Shown: positions 10,171 to 21,560 of the stretch, in pieces | Position numbering within the stretch: position 1 is the stretch's first letter | Layout of the letters: each line of letters starts with the position of its first letter | Source of the DNA: Orobanche coerulescens | Lineage: Eukaryota; Streptophyta; Magnoliopsida; Lamiales; Orobanchaceae | Direction of reading: 5' to 3' | Assembly (NCBI GenBank): GCA_033398695.1 | Contig: CM065801.1 | Span: 2,480,001-2,544,000 of the forward strand | DNA: 64,000 bases | Program-made: the position numbers and the translations under genes | The notes under the pieces: generated by a model | Database searches by the model: none | Told to the model about the DNA's origin: nothing | Seen by the model: only the letters and a program-made list of their open reading frames with translations

Positions 10171-13100
10171 TGTAACACCCCCAGAATACGACCGGGAATG
10201 TCACACGCCGTAGACCCTTATCACGAGGATCTACCAGGCTAAACTCCAAAAGACTACTCAATGATTGACCGACCGGGGTCAAAATTAAATACAAAGCAGA
10301 CCGACAAGGTCATTAACCAATTCAGAACTAACGACATTCATATTACAATGACAATAATAAACTAGAACACCGAAAAGAATGACAACTCAATTTAATAAAT
10401 GAAAACTACACCCATGCAAGGGTGAATACTCGAACGACAGAGAAATACCGACCAGAATGAAACAAAAGAAAAGACTCTGACTCTGATGTGATTAGTATCA
10501 TTGTCCTCCATCTCCTTCCAAGCTAATCCCGTGATCGCTCCCAGCCGCCAAAACTGAGCGCATAACAGGCACCCACCCCCGAAAACTCGGGGTTAGCAAC
10601 CGGAATTTTGCTAGTGCAAGTACATAATATACAAGATATACGAATAATAACAACACAAATCTCAACAAATGTGAAGCCTTAATATAAACCACACATTCCC
10701 ATAGTCCACACGAATAGTATCACATACACAAAGTGAAAGATAATCACATAGTCATATTCTGCATACGGAACCTAACGCCAATGAAACTTTAAACGAGTCC
10801 AAGGAGTCGAAAAATCCCTTTTTATAAAAGGAAAAGTATTTTGATAAGAAAGTTGGAAAACATTATTATTGACTCAGGCCATCATGGGGTTTTGAAAATC
10901 AAATGGGAATACTTTTAGAAAATACTTCAAAACTCTCGGATCCTCGACCCAGCATGTGGAAAACAATTTACAAGAAAACCATTACAACGTTATTCGGGGT
11001 CCTCGACCCAATGCACGTAATAATCATCACGGACAATCAAAGGCACACCTCTCATTCGACAATTCCCGCTCAAGACCCTTGATTAATTAACCCTGAGATT
11101 TCACAAACATCCTTGGTTAATTAACCCCAATACCAACGTCTTAAAAACAATTTGAAACAAGCTTTCAAAAACACGAATCACAGTCTATATCGAGACCAAG
11201 ATTTTAAAAGAGTTGAAAGAACTTTGAAATACGAGGATTGTTCGATAACGGGTCTTAGCTATCACTCGAATATCCGTTACCAATAAGCCTGCCAGCGCCT
11301 CCCTTGCACACCTGTGCACCGGCGTTCACTCCACTATGTTGGCCGCCCCTTGAACATGTCACCGCGCCGGCGAACACTCCTGACAGAGCCGCCCCTTGCA
11401 CGCGCATTAGGTAACACCGGTGTTCACCAAACATATGGAGCCGCACATTGCAGCGTACACCAGGCCGGAGTACACACCCCGCCCTCAGAGGTTCCCGGAT
11501 ACGACGTCTCTCACAACAAGTATTCACATTATTACAAACATCAAGTACACAATCAATCAATTCAACAATTATCAAATCAATACACCAATTCACACAATTT
11601 ATCCGACAGTCCATAACCACACAATAAACAATAACACGTACATTATCAATCAAGATCCAACCCAATAAGCCTTCGGCACAACCAACCAACGCTACACATA
11701 TATCCTTGTATTGCGACCCAATCAAATATATATATATATAGATATATATATGGATATATACATATAACCTTACTATATTATATGAATAACTATAGTTCAT
11801 CCATCAATCCAAGTTGAGTACGCCAACTAGTGTTAGCATTCACCACTCGTCGTTCACCGACATAAACATATATATTAATATACGTATATACATACATATA
11901 TTTAACATGTAACTATATATATAAACACACATATATATATATATATATACACATACATGTTTATACCTCCATATAAACTCATACACTTCGACAACAATGA
12001 TTTCACGCGATTCTGATTCGTATATCGAGGTACTTGCCTTGGTAATACGACGGAAGGAGACGACGAAGGAATAGGTTCCGGTCCGAACAATCCCCTCAAA
12101 TCCGACCCTAACACAATAGTGCTATAAAACCAATTTCTACACCATGAATACGAAGAAATTCATCCTAGTTCTACCGTTGGGACAATTCATGGACACCACG
12201 CGTGCATAAGGAAAAGAAATCGGTCAACGGTGGAATAACGGGATTTCATCCCAACCAATAACAAGAAAACCAAGGGTTACGAGTATATTATCAAAATCTA
12301 ACAACAACATCGGTAAATTCGAATTAAAACACAAGATCACCACCAAACCCTCCCCAAAATCATACTAGGATTGAAGGAGTTCTTTCCTCTTGAAGATTCA
12401 ATCCTATAATCCGAAGAACACGTGCTAAATCCACAATCCGAGCTAAGCGATTGAAGGAGGATGAAGAAAATAAAACACTCAAATGATTTGTGAGGTAAAA
12501 ACCCTCCCTCGGCTCTCTCTCTCGGTTGCGGTGAAGAAACGGGGAAAAATGAGTGAAATGCGAGAAAAGCGAATTTATAGGCGGACAGACTCGACCGTGT
12601 CCGACATGACACGGCCGTGGCGCGCAATCGGCCGGCGAGGACTCGGCCGTGTCTGCGCATGACACGGTTGTGTCGCGAAGGCGCTCGGCATCGACTCGGC
12701 CGTGTCTGGAACACGATCGAGCCTGCAGGCGTGGCTACGGCTTATCCGGGACGAGTACGCACGGCCGTGCACGACACGGTCGGGTCCTGAGGCAGTCGCT
12801 TCCGGCTTATCCGGACGAGTACGACACGGGCCGTGTCGGACGACACGGCCGAGTCCGGTCGGCAGTGATCGGCCAAATGAGCGGGTGAGCTAAAACGACC
12901 ATAACTCTCTCGTCCGGACTCCGATTGACTCACCGTTTGAACCATTGGAAGGCTAATTCGATGCTCTATAATATTGCAAGGATTTGGAATTTTTGGAGTT
13001 ACCAAAAATTAATGGTGATCTAACAAAGTCGAACTCGTACGCGGAAAAGTCGCTAAAGAACACGGAACTCAACAAAACGACACCAAACAAGCTCGGACAT

Positions 13101-13213
13101 CAAAAGTGCGAGAATAAAACATTCCCGAATGACGAAAGCGGTCTTAAGCGAGTTGTCGAAACGGACCTCCGGCGAAAAATGAAAATTAAGGAATCGAAAT
13201 TGCGGGTATTACA
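10171..13213 (-). mobile_element. E2 3' LTR (3043 bp)
   Basis: Read on the minus strand it runs from TGTAATACCC (right edge) to GGTGTTACA (left edge). It holds the dyad array at 12590-12890, a TATA-like CTATAAATTC (minus) at 12572-12580, AT-rich microsatellite tracts near 11730-11960, and a GC-rich segment with repeated TTGCACAC/GCGCCGGCG words near 11280-11460. The donor-like site near 12384 is altered compared with the other LTR. Confidence 0.88.
12590..12890 (-). promoter_or_regulatory. U3 dyad-word array of E2 3' LTR (CCGTGTC/GACACGG class)
   Basis: At least eight CCGTGTC or GACACGG arms, often paired as GACACGGCCGTG, fill ~300 bp just upstream (minus sense) of the TATA-like box. They occupy the same relative place as the TTACGTACGTAA and TAGCG arrays of the other families. 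Confidence 0.65.
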
Positions 13214-13250
13214 TTCTACCCTCCTTAAAAGAAATTTCGTCCCGAAACTT
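13214..13250 (-). other. Polypurine tract region of E2 (minus strand)
   Basis: In reverse complement this reads CGGGACGAAATTTCTTTTAA followed by GGAGGGTAGAA up to the LTR. It is the same GACGAAA-plus-PPT block as in E1, E3 and E5. Confidence 0.75.
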
Positions 13251-13959
13251 AAAATAGAGAGCGGCGGAACAATCAAGGAAATAACTACTTGCCCGGCCCA
13301 AATCATCACGAGCAATGCGCGAATGCGGGGTTCTAAAATGTAAGTGAACACGATAAGTCGAGGTGGAGGAGTATGAATTTGGATACCAAAGCTCCCCGAG
13401 TTAAGAAAATCACACAATAGTTCAGACGTCCTGAAAATCATGTTTCGAGCTCGACCAACCGCATCCAAGTTCAAAACATATTCGGAAGTGCTAATTACAC
13501 GCGTGGGAATAATAGTTCCGAACAAAATTTGCAAGAATTAGGTTCAGATATGGAAAGACCACAATAATTCACGGGTTCTGACTCGAAATTCGTTCGGAGG
13601 ACGGCAGGCTAAGTAGAACAAGATAGTTTAAAATCGTCGAGAGGATTATAATTGAGTTACCAACAATGAAAAATCATACAATGCCGAAAATACCAAAGAA
13701 AGTACGGGTAATACGCATCCGCATACTAAAAGGTATTTCGATCCCAAACTTAGAACAACAAGAGTTGGAAGTATAGAGCAATGAAATGAAGAACGATCAA
13801 AGTCACGATTGTTCAAAACAGCAACAATTAGGACATATTGCAAAATATTCATCCTCCCATGTTAGGCTCTTCAAAAGGAAACATAGGGTTTCGGGACATT
13901 CTCCAGTCACTAGCTCTGCTCTCTCTCAGGGCGGCATTCTTTGCCAATTCAGAAACTAT

Positions 13960-14359
13960 CTCACAATGCTTCTCCCGATGACCGTCACACCGCACTTAAC
14001 AAGTCAAGTGGAAAGGGACAATTCACACGAACATGTCCACGACGATTGCGTTGAAGCACCCTCCCTTCTTACCGAGAGTCACCGATCTTTGGCTTGGGAT
14101 TCCAAGAGCTCACTCCCGATCGCGAAGACGACGCGTTCGAACGACGTGGGGGTTTGGGAGCCTTAGACTCTTCACCGCTCAAAAACTTCCCAGATGTCCT
14201 CCGTCTCTTGGCTTCGCTCGAGGGCTCGACCACTGAGGAGATTTCATAGGATATCGTTTGATTTAGATACTCCTTCATCGTAGCATGGATCGTGGTCGTA
14301 CGAACCACCTTGCCGCTTCCATTTCCATCATCACGTCCACGTCCGTCGTGGCTCGACAT
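13960..14359 (-). pseudogene. E2 gag remnant with two CCHC zinc knuckles, frameshifted
   Basis: The frame opens at an ATG at 14359 (minus) with a Gly/Arg/Asp-rich start (MSSHDGRGRDDGNGS), like the basic gag N-termini of E3 and E5. The capsid core appears to be deleted. The C-terminal part has a basic linker and then, across frame breaks, two CX2CX4HX4C nucleocapsid knuckles: C-FN-C-NRRG-H-VRVN-C near 14020-14055 and C-VK-C-GCDG-H-REKH-C near 13965-14000. The break in the first knuckle is explained by one missing base in a CTG context. The order fits gag of a chromovirus. The broken frames could be real decay or sequence error. Confidence 0.65.
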
Positions 14360-14879
14360 ACTAATACAGATAGTACCATTCATTATCAAATAATCGATTA
14401 AAGATACCACCCTTATCAACACAAGGTTTAGTTAACATCTAAAGAATAACGGTAATATCATAAAGCATAAAGTTTTATGAAGTCAAGTTCGAGTTCCACG
14501 ACGAGGACGATCATTATATGTATGCACTTAATGAAATCAAATTTTTGAAAAAGGGGCTAGTCACGTTGCGCCCAAGACTTGTAAACACTGTCTTTTATTT
14601 CGGAAGAGGAAGTTTACATAATGACTCTAAAAATTATTTTCGAGTGATGAATAAAAGAAAAAAAAAAGAAATCGAAAATTAATTTGTAACTAATTTGAAA
14701 TATTTTGAAAATGTTGAGTCCCAAATATCAAAATTTTGAAAGTCTTTCCTCTTCTTCAAAAACGTTTATTCGAAAGGATTCTCCACCGAGATACGTGACC
14801 ATTTAACATGACGATATTAAATCATGGCTTTACACAATGTTAGAAAATTTCAAAGCATTACTTTAAAATATTCGTGATA

Positions 14880-15120
14880 CTACAGCGCCGTGGGCCCCGT
14901 GCCGGAACCCACCAGGCTAAAAATCATTTTAAAAAAAATGATCAAAATGCCAAAAAGGCCGAAGTCGGTAATATTCTCAAATACTCACAAAAGTCATTTA
15001 TAAAATGTCAAATACCGTCATAAGAATACTATCAAAACATGCAAGACCAAAATATCAAAACTCAGTTTGCAAGATAACAAAAACCATCTTAAAATACTCA
15101 TGCGGTGGAGAAAATTATCA
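14880..15120 (-). mobile_element. LTR-end-like fragment inside E2 interior
   Basis: In reverse complement this stretch carries GGTGGGTTCC, GGGGCCCACGGCGCTGTA and an AAATGATTTTTAGCC block, matching the last ~150 bp of the E1 LTR (around 4241-4325) with divergence. It lies between the E2 PBS and gag, so the E2 leader appears to include old LTR-derived sequence. Confidence 0.55.
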
Positions 15121-15407
15121 TTCGTAAATTCATTCTAATAAAGTACCGAAACAGATAAACATGTTCGACTTCCACGTAATATCCTAAAACGATAATATCA
15201 CCAACAAGTTCCAATTCCTAGTTCACATTAAGCATATTAGCACAATGTAATCAAATACGTGTATAAGGGGACTTACGATCGGGAGGCTTACCATCACGGA
15301 TTGCCGGAAGATGATGTCGGAACCACGACACTAATCACAACTCTGATGCGCGCGACTTACACAAGACATGGACTTGACCCAACGGCCTAGGTTTTTCGCA
15401 AACCTAA

Positions 15408-15419
15408 GCTCCGATACCA
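15408..15419 (-). other. Primer-binding site of E2 (minus strand)
   Basis: The reverse complement reads TGGTATCGGAGC, beginning four bases from the LTR end at 15424. It is the same initiator-Met-tRNA type as in E1. Confidence 0.85.
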
Positions 15420-15423
15420 TAAA

Positions 15424-18400
15424 TGTAACACCCCCAGAATACGACCGGGAATGTCACACGCCGTAGACCCTTATCACGAGGATCTACCAGGCTAAACTCC
15501 AAAAGACTACTCAATGATTGACCGACCGGGGTCAAAATTAAATACAAAGCAGACCGACAAGGTCATTAACCAATTCAGAACTAACGACATTCATATTACA
15601 ATGACAATAATAAACTAGAACACCGAAAAGAATGACAACTCAATTTAATAAATGAAAACTACACCCATGCAAGGGTGAATACTCGAACGACAGAGAAATA
15701 CCACTGAATGAAACAAAAGAAAAGACTCGACTCGATGTGATTAGTATCATTGTCCTCCATCTCCTTCCAAGCCAATCCCGTGATCGCTCCCGAGCCGCCA
15801 AAACTGAGCGCATATCAGCACCCACCCCGAAAACTCGGGGTTAGCAACTGAATTTTGCTAGTGCAAGTACATAATATACAAGATATACGAATAATAACAA
15901 CACAAATCTCAACAATGTGAAGCCTTAATATAAACCACACATTCCCATAGTCCACACAGAATAGTATCACATACACAAAGTGAAAGATAATCACATAGTC
16001 ATATTCTCTGTACGGAACCTAACGCCAATGAAACTTTAAACGAGTCCAAGGAGTCGAAAAATCCCTTTTTATAAAAGTAAAAGTATTTTGATAAGAAAGT
16101 TGGAAAACATTATTATTGACTCAGGCCATCATGGGGTTTTGAAAATCAAATGGGAATACTTTTAGAAAATACTTCAAAAACTCTCGGATCCTCGACCCGG
16201 CATGTGGAAAACAATTTACAAGAAAACCATTACAACGTTATTCGGGTCCTCGACCCAATGCACAGAATAATCATCACGGACAATCAAAGGCACACCTCTC
16301 ATTCGACAATTGCCGCTCAAGACCCTTGATTAATTAACCCTGAGATTTCACAAACATCCTTGGTTAATTAACCCCAATACCAACGTCTTAAAAACAATTT
16401 GAAACAAGCTTTCAAAAACACGAATCACAATCTATATCGAGACCAAGATTTTAAAAGAGTTGAAAGAACTTTGAAATACGAGGATTGTTGATAACGGGGT
16501 CTTAGCTATCACTCGAATATCCGTTACCAATAAGCCTGCCAGGCGCCTCCCTTGCACACCTGTGCACCGGCGTTCACTCCACTATGTTGGCCGCCCCTTG
16601 AACATGTCACCGCGCCGGCGAACACTCCTGACAGAGCCGCCCCTTGCACGCGCATTAGGTAACACCGGTGTTCACCAAACATATGGAGCCGCACATTGCA
16701 ACAGACACCGTGCCGGAGTACACACCCGCCCTCGTAGGTTCCCGGATACGACGTCTCTCACAACAAGTATTCACATTATTACAAACATCAAGTACACAAT
16801 CAATCAATTCAACAATTATCAAATCAATACACCAATTCACACAATTTATCCGACAGTCCATAACCACACAATAAACAATAACACGTACATTATCAATCAA
16901 GATCCAACCCAATAAGCCTTCGGCACAACCAACCAACGCTACACATATATCCTTGTATTGCGACCCAACCGAATATATATATATAGATATATATATGGAT
17001 ATATACATATAACCTTACTATATTATATGAATAACTATAGTTCATCCATCAATCCAAGTTGAGTACGCCAACTAGTGTTAGCATTCACCACTCGTCGTTC
17101 ACCGACATAAACATATATATTAATATACGTATATACATACATATATTTAACATGTAACTATATATATAAACACACATATATATATATATATACACATACA
17201 TGTTTATACCTCCATATAAACTCATACACTTCGACAACAATGATTTCACGCAGTTACAATTCGTATATCGAGGTACTTGCCTTGGTAATACGACGGGAAG
17301 GAGACGACGAAGGAATAGGTTCCGGTCCGAACAATCCCCTCAAATCCGACCCTAACACAATAGTGATATAAAACCAATTTCAACACCATGAATACGAAGA
17401 AATTCATCCTAGTTCTACCCGTTGGGACAATTCGGACACCACGCGTGCATAAGGAAAAGAAATCGGTCAACGGTGGAATAACGGGATTTCATCCCAACCA
17501 ATAACAAGAAAACCAAGGGTTACGAGTATATTATCAAAATCTAACAACAACATCGGTAAATTCGAATTAAAACACAAGATCACCACCAAACCCTCCCCAA
17601 AATCATACTAGGATTGAAGGAGTTCTTACCTCTTGAAGATTCAATCCCTATAATCCGAAGAACACGTGCTAAATCCACAATCCGAGCTAAACGATTGAAG
17701 GAGGATGAAGAAAATAAAACACTCAAATGATTTGTGAGGTAAAAACCCTCCCTCCGGCTCTCTCTCTCGGTTGCGGGTGAAGAAAGCGGGAAAAATGAGC
17801 CGAAATGCCGAGAAAACGAATTTATAGAGGCGGACAGCCTCGACCGTGTCCGACATGACACGGTCGTGGCGCGCAATCGGCGGCATGGACTCGACCGTGT
17901 CCCGCATGACACGGTCGTGTCGCGAAGGCGCTCGGCATCGACTCGGCCGTGTCTGGAACACGGTCGAGCCTGCAAGCGTGGCTACGGCTTATCCGGACGA
18001 GTGCAGCACGGCCGTGCATTCGACACGTCGGGTCTGAGGCGATCGCTTCCGGCTTATCCGGACGAGTACGACACGGGCCGTGTCGGACGACACGGCCGAG
18101 TCCGGTCGGCAGTGATCGGCCAAATGAGCGGGTGAGCTAAAACGACCATAACTCTCTCGTCCGGACTCCGATTGACTCACCGTTTGAACCATTGGAAGGC
18201 TAATTCGATGCTCTATAATATTGCAAGGATTTGGAATTTTTGGAGTTACCAAAAATTAATGGTGATCTAACAAAGTCGAACTCGTACGCGGAAAAGTCGC
18301 TAAAGAACACGGAACTCAACAAAACGACACCGAAACAAGCTCGGACATCAAAAAGTGCAGAATAAAACATTCCCAGAATGACGAAACGGTCTTAAGCGAG

Positions 18401-18463
18401 TTGTCGAAACGGACCTCTGGCGAAAAATGAAAATTACTGGGAATCGAAATTGCGGGTATTACA
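15424..18463 (-). mobile_element. E2 5' LTR (3040 bp)
   Basis: Collinear with 10171-13213 and almost equal in length. It retains the donor-like AGAGGTAAGAAC (minus) near 17627, which is altered in the other copy. Copy differences concentrate in GC-rich words around 15700-15850 and 17850-18050. The 3' side is bounded by CCTGA. Confidence 0.88.
17830..18125 (-). promoter_or_regulatory. U3 dyad-word array of E2 5' LTR
   Basis: Second copy of the CCGTGTC/GACACGG array, next to the minus-strand TATA-like box at 17820-17827. Confidence 0.65.
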
Positions 18464-18874
18464 CCTGACTCGACCGCTGGGTCTCCTGCCCAGTCCATCC
18501 GCAACACACAAGCACCACGCCCGAGCAGTTGCTCGTGTGGCCTGCTCGTGCGGCCCTGACTCGACCACTGGTTCTCCTGCCCAGTCCAGCCGCAACATAC
18601 GAGCACCACGCCCGAGCAGTTGCTCATGTGGCCTGCTCGTGCGGCCCTGACTCGGATGCTGCTCAGCCAATAACGATGCACCGAGTACAATAAATCACAG
18701 AATTCGAGAAGTACGGGGGCAAAAACACGAGTATTACAATTATTACGCCGAACGGTGAATACAATTGAATGAGTATGAATGATGAGTGATTATTAATGAA
18801 TGAAAATTAAAGAGTGACAATTACTGATTGATAATTACTGAATAAAAATAACTGAATTACAACCGGGTATTACA
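18464..18874 (-). mobile_element. E4 LTR fragment B
   Basis: Continuation of the E4 LTR after the E2 insertion. It starts with the second CCTGA copy, carries GCACGAGCA/TGCTCGTGC words to about 18660, and ends at 18874 with GGGTATTACA, the complement of the canonical TGTAATACCC start. Pol and PPT sequence follow directly. Confidence 0.8.
18475..18660 (-). promoter_or_regulatory. U3 dyad-word array of E4 LTR, second part
   Basis: Two near-identical ~110 bp blocks, each with a GAGCAGTTGCTCGTG core and flanking GGCCTGCTCGTGCGGCC. They continue the array cut at 10170. Confidence 0.65.
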
Positions 18875-18908
18875 TACTCCCCCCCTAAAAAGAGTTTCGT
18901 CCTCGAAA

Positions 18909-19310
18909 CTAAGGGTCAAACAACTCGGGATAACTCTCCTGCATACTATCTTCGGTTTCCCAAGTAGCCTCTTCGACTCCGTGTCTAGATCACTGAATCT
19001 TGACCAAAGGAATCGTCTTGTTCCTCAACTGCTTGATTCGCCGTTCTAAAACTCGTATAGGACGCTCCTCATACGAATGATCATCCGCGATCTCGATTTC
19101 GTCGAACTGAAGTATGTGACTCGGGTCAGCAACATACTTCCGCAACTGAGACACATGAAACACATTATGAATTCGGTCCAACGCCGGAGGTAAAGCCAAT
19201 CGATAAGCCAGACTGCCTACTCGATCCAAAATCTCAAACGGTCCAATAAATCTTGGACTCAACTTCCCCCGTTTCCCGAAATGGAAGATACCACGACTCG
19301 GGGATACCTT
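18909..19310 (-). pseudogene. E4 pol C-terminus: integrase GPY/F region plus chromodomain, broken
   Basis: The minus-strand reading gives [16 protein letters not shown], then the [25 protein letters not shown] block typical of the integrase C-terminal GPY/F module, then the chromodomain end [10 protein letters not shown] and YPELFDP with a stop near 18909. An in-frame TGA replaces the Trp of the chromodomain start (VKIQ-stop-SRHGVEE) near 18987. The upstream part is cut off where E3 inserted at 19311. A GACGAAACT-plus-PPT block follows. This shows that E4 is a chromovirus of the same broad group as E3, but a distinct, older copy. Confidence 0.85.
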
Positions 19311-19555
19311 TGTAATATCCGTATTTTTATTTTCCCGGTATTTTCATTTTTTTGGTGTATTTCTCGTTTGTGGAGACCCTCATATATTTTTCAGTGTATT
19401 TCTTCCATCGTCTATTGATCTGATTCTCGTAATTGTTGTTCGGAACCGCCGACGGGGTTGCCGTAGATCCATCGTATGTTATCATGCATATTGTGTTGTT
19501 CCATTTGATGCTTCGTTCGTGTTGTTTCGGTGTTTTGGACCATTGTTACCCTGTG

Positions 19556-19995
19556 CCTAACGCGCGCTAATGTTACTTTATAGCGCGCACTAATCAACCT
19601 TCAGTAGCGCATGCTACGCTTGTTTTGTAGCGCGCGCTAGTGAGTCTGTCCAGTACTGGACAGTTTTTCACTGGACTCGGATAGGTGCCCAGGTAGCGCA
19701 CGCTATGGATGATAGCGCGCACTACCGATACGCTTTTAGCGCACGCTACGGTCAGCCGATAGCGCGCTAACGGTCAGTGAGTATCTTGCGATTCATACGG
19801 ACTCGGATGAAGTCCAAGTATCACACGCTATAACCGATAGCGAGCGCTACCGAGAGGCTATTAGCGCACGCTACGTTTCGGGTAGCGCACGCTAACGCCG
19901 TAAATCGCTCTTGGGTGGGATGCTAAGCTATGCAGATCGAGTTTTGTCCCATTAGCGCACGCTAACTTTTGAGGATTAGCGCGCGCTAACGCTCC
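19556..19995 (+). promoter_or_regulatory. U3 dyad-word array of E3 5' LTR (TAGCG-NN-CGCTA class)
   Basis: About 14 copies of TAGCGCACGCTA, TAGCGCGCGCTA or close variants lie in ~440 bp, ending about 10 bp from the TATA hairpin. The CA-centre and CG-centre forms tend to alternate. Confidence 0.75.
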
Positions 19996-20016
19996 CTGGC
20001 TATATAAACCAGGGAG
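19992..20016 (+). promoter_or_regulatory. TATA box inside a perfect 8 bp hairpin, E3 5' LTR
   Basis: TATATAAA (20001-20008) lies in a 9-base loop between CTCCCTGG (19992-19999) and CCAGGGAG (20009-20016), which are perfect reverse complements. The arrangement is preserved in the other LTR. Confidence 0.75.
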
Positions 20017-20629
20017 TTGACCCAGAATGCTACTTTTCTTTCATTCTTTCTCCTCCCCGCGACGTAGAGCTCCTTCAGGCGATTTTCAGGCGATCTCTTC
20101 CTCCGATCTTTTCAGGCGTCTTCTACCTTTAGTTTTTGAAGTGGATTAACAACACCTACTTGTGTTCTTGATCCTCAATCCAAGGTAAATCTCTTAGAAC
20201 CCTACTTTTGGGCGATTTGGGGGTTTTTGGATTTTCGTCCGTTTCGTTCCATTTTGTTGGTTAATTCATGATGAATATGATTAATCTTGTTGATATCATT
20301 AGTTTTCCTACGGATTCATGGTATATTTTCGTGATTTTGCGAAATCGAGAGGGTTTGGTTGTGGTCCGCTCTCGTTGTCATCTTTATTCGAATATACATG
20401 AATCGTAGATGGGTTTTCGGGAGTATTCCATTTCCGTAATCGTCTAGAAGTGTTTGTGATTGTATTCTTCGAATCGTTAGGTTTGGTTTCGACGTTTCCT
20501 CACGGTTGTGCTTGACTCTTCCTTCCCGTTTGTGTCACCGTCTATTAATCGAGGCAAGTACACTTATGAACTTACAATCTTATCGTAGTAGTATTGCATG
20601 AGAAGTGTGTGTGTGTGTATGCTCACTAT

Positions 20630-20755
20630 GGGTTAGATCCGACGGGGTCTCGGTAGGGGTCCACAAAGACGTGGGTCCGCGAGCTTGCTTTTAACCAATA
20701 CGGGTTAGATTCGACGGGGTCTCGGTAGGGGTCCACAAAGGCGTGGGTCCGCGTT
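20630..20755 (+). repeat. Two-copy ~72 bp direct repeat in E3 5' LTR
   Basis: GGGTTAGATCCGACGGGGTC and following bases start at 20630 and again at 20702. The pair is also in the 3' LTR near 27535-27660. Confidence 0.8.
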
Positions 20756-21327
20756 TAATTGTGGTGCATTTTACAAATGTGTTTTGATATTGGCGTTTCC
20801 GGAAATGTGTGTTTCAACCGAAGTTTTCATTATTGCATGCTTTGACTATATGTGTAAGATGTAAGTTGTTCATTTGGTTACTTGTACTAGCGTAATTGCT
20901 AACCCCTTTGGGGGACCCGTTTTGGGGAAATTCGTTTTATGAATTTCAGGTCAGGTTCATCGAGATGAACGGGCGCTGGACCAGTATGCGGATGATGTCC
21001 GTGCGTGATGATTGTGCACAAGTGGCGTCTTATTGTCTTTTACCTTTTTACCGTTTGTGGGTTTGTAAACTAATAGAAGTACTCAACTACTTAGGAGTTC
21101 TTATTCGTACGGATTGTATCGTTGTCTATTGTGTTTGTGTCGGATGATTGTGTTGTGTTTGATCGAGTAAACCGGGTGGATTATTTTCGTTTTGCGTCTT
21201 TATGACGAGGTGTTATATTGTGGTTTCCGCGAGTCGATGGGTATGATAGTTGTTTAGCCTGCTGGGTCCCAAGTAGGGATTCACGGCGCTGTAATATACC
21301 TCGAATATCTTGGGCTGTTATAGAAAA

Positions 21328-21345
21328 TGGTATCAGAGCGCTAGG
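21328..21345 (+). other. Primer-binding site of E3
   Basis: TGGTATCAGAGCGC begins five bases after the LTR end. It is a perfect initiator-Met-tRNA type PBS. Confidence 0.9.
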
Positions 21346-21560
21346 TTTATGGATACCTAGGCTTGTCGGTTATTGGGTCTTGTTGTGTGTCGTTTTGCAC
21401 ATCATCATCACGCTGTCATGATTTCGATGCTATCGGTGCCCATAAGTTTTTCCTTACTCCGTTCTTTGTTTCCTTGCATCGTACCTTTGATTCTTGATTG
21501 TGGTTGTTTTTCCTCTCGTGCTTACCATCATATGGCCTTTGATACTTCTTTAACATCAGT

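Larger units (their letters stand above)
10171..18463 (-). mobile_element. E2: complete non-autonomous Ty3/gypsy element, minus strand
   Basis: Two ~3.04 kb LTRs (10171-13213 and 15424-18463) flank a 2.2 kb interior. The 5-bp duplication CCTGA flanks the whole unit. Read on the minus strand, the LTR starts TGTAATACCCGC and ends GGGGGTGTTACA, the PBS is next to the 15424 LTR and the PPT next to the 13213 LTR. The interior keeps a broken gag C-terminus but no protease, RT, RNase H or integrase that I can find. The insertion target is the LTR of the older element E4. Confidence 0.92.
19311..21322 (+). mobile_element. E3 5' LTR (~2.01 kb, Tekay-like gypsy)
   Basis: It starts TGTAATATCCG after flank ACCTT and ends CTGTTATA; a perfect PBS follows five bases later. 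It holds a U3 dyad array, a TATA box in a short hairpin, a splice-donor-like CCAAGGTAAAT at 20180-20190, a (GT)n run near 20607 and a ~72 bp block repeated at 20630 and 20702. Compared with the 3' LTR it has a ~40 bp extra stretch near 19460-19500. Confidence 0.92.

Noticed and set aside
11255..11800. 181-codon minus-strand frame with a Tyr/Ile-rich start in E2 LTR
   Set aside because: It runs through an AT microsatellite and LTR sequence, is broken in the partner LTR, and shows no family resemblance.
12575..12893. Several overlapping Arg-rich frames on both strands in the E2 U3
   Set aside because: They are by-products of the GC-rich CCGTGTC/GACACGG dyad array; none is conserved in frame between the two LTRs.
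21328..21345. Possible tRNA gene fragment
   Set aside because: The short tRNA-complementary stretch is the primer-binding site of E3; no cloverleaf surrounds it.
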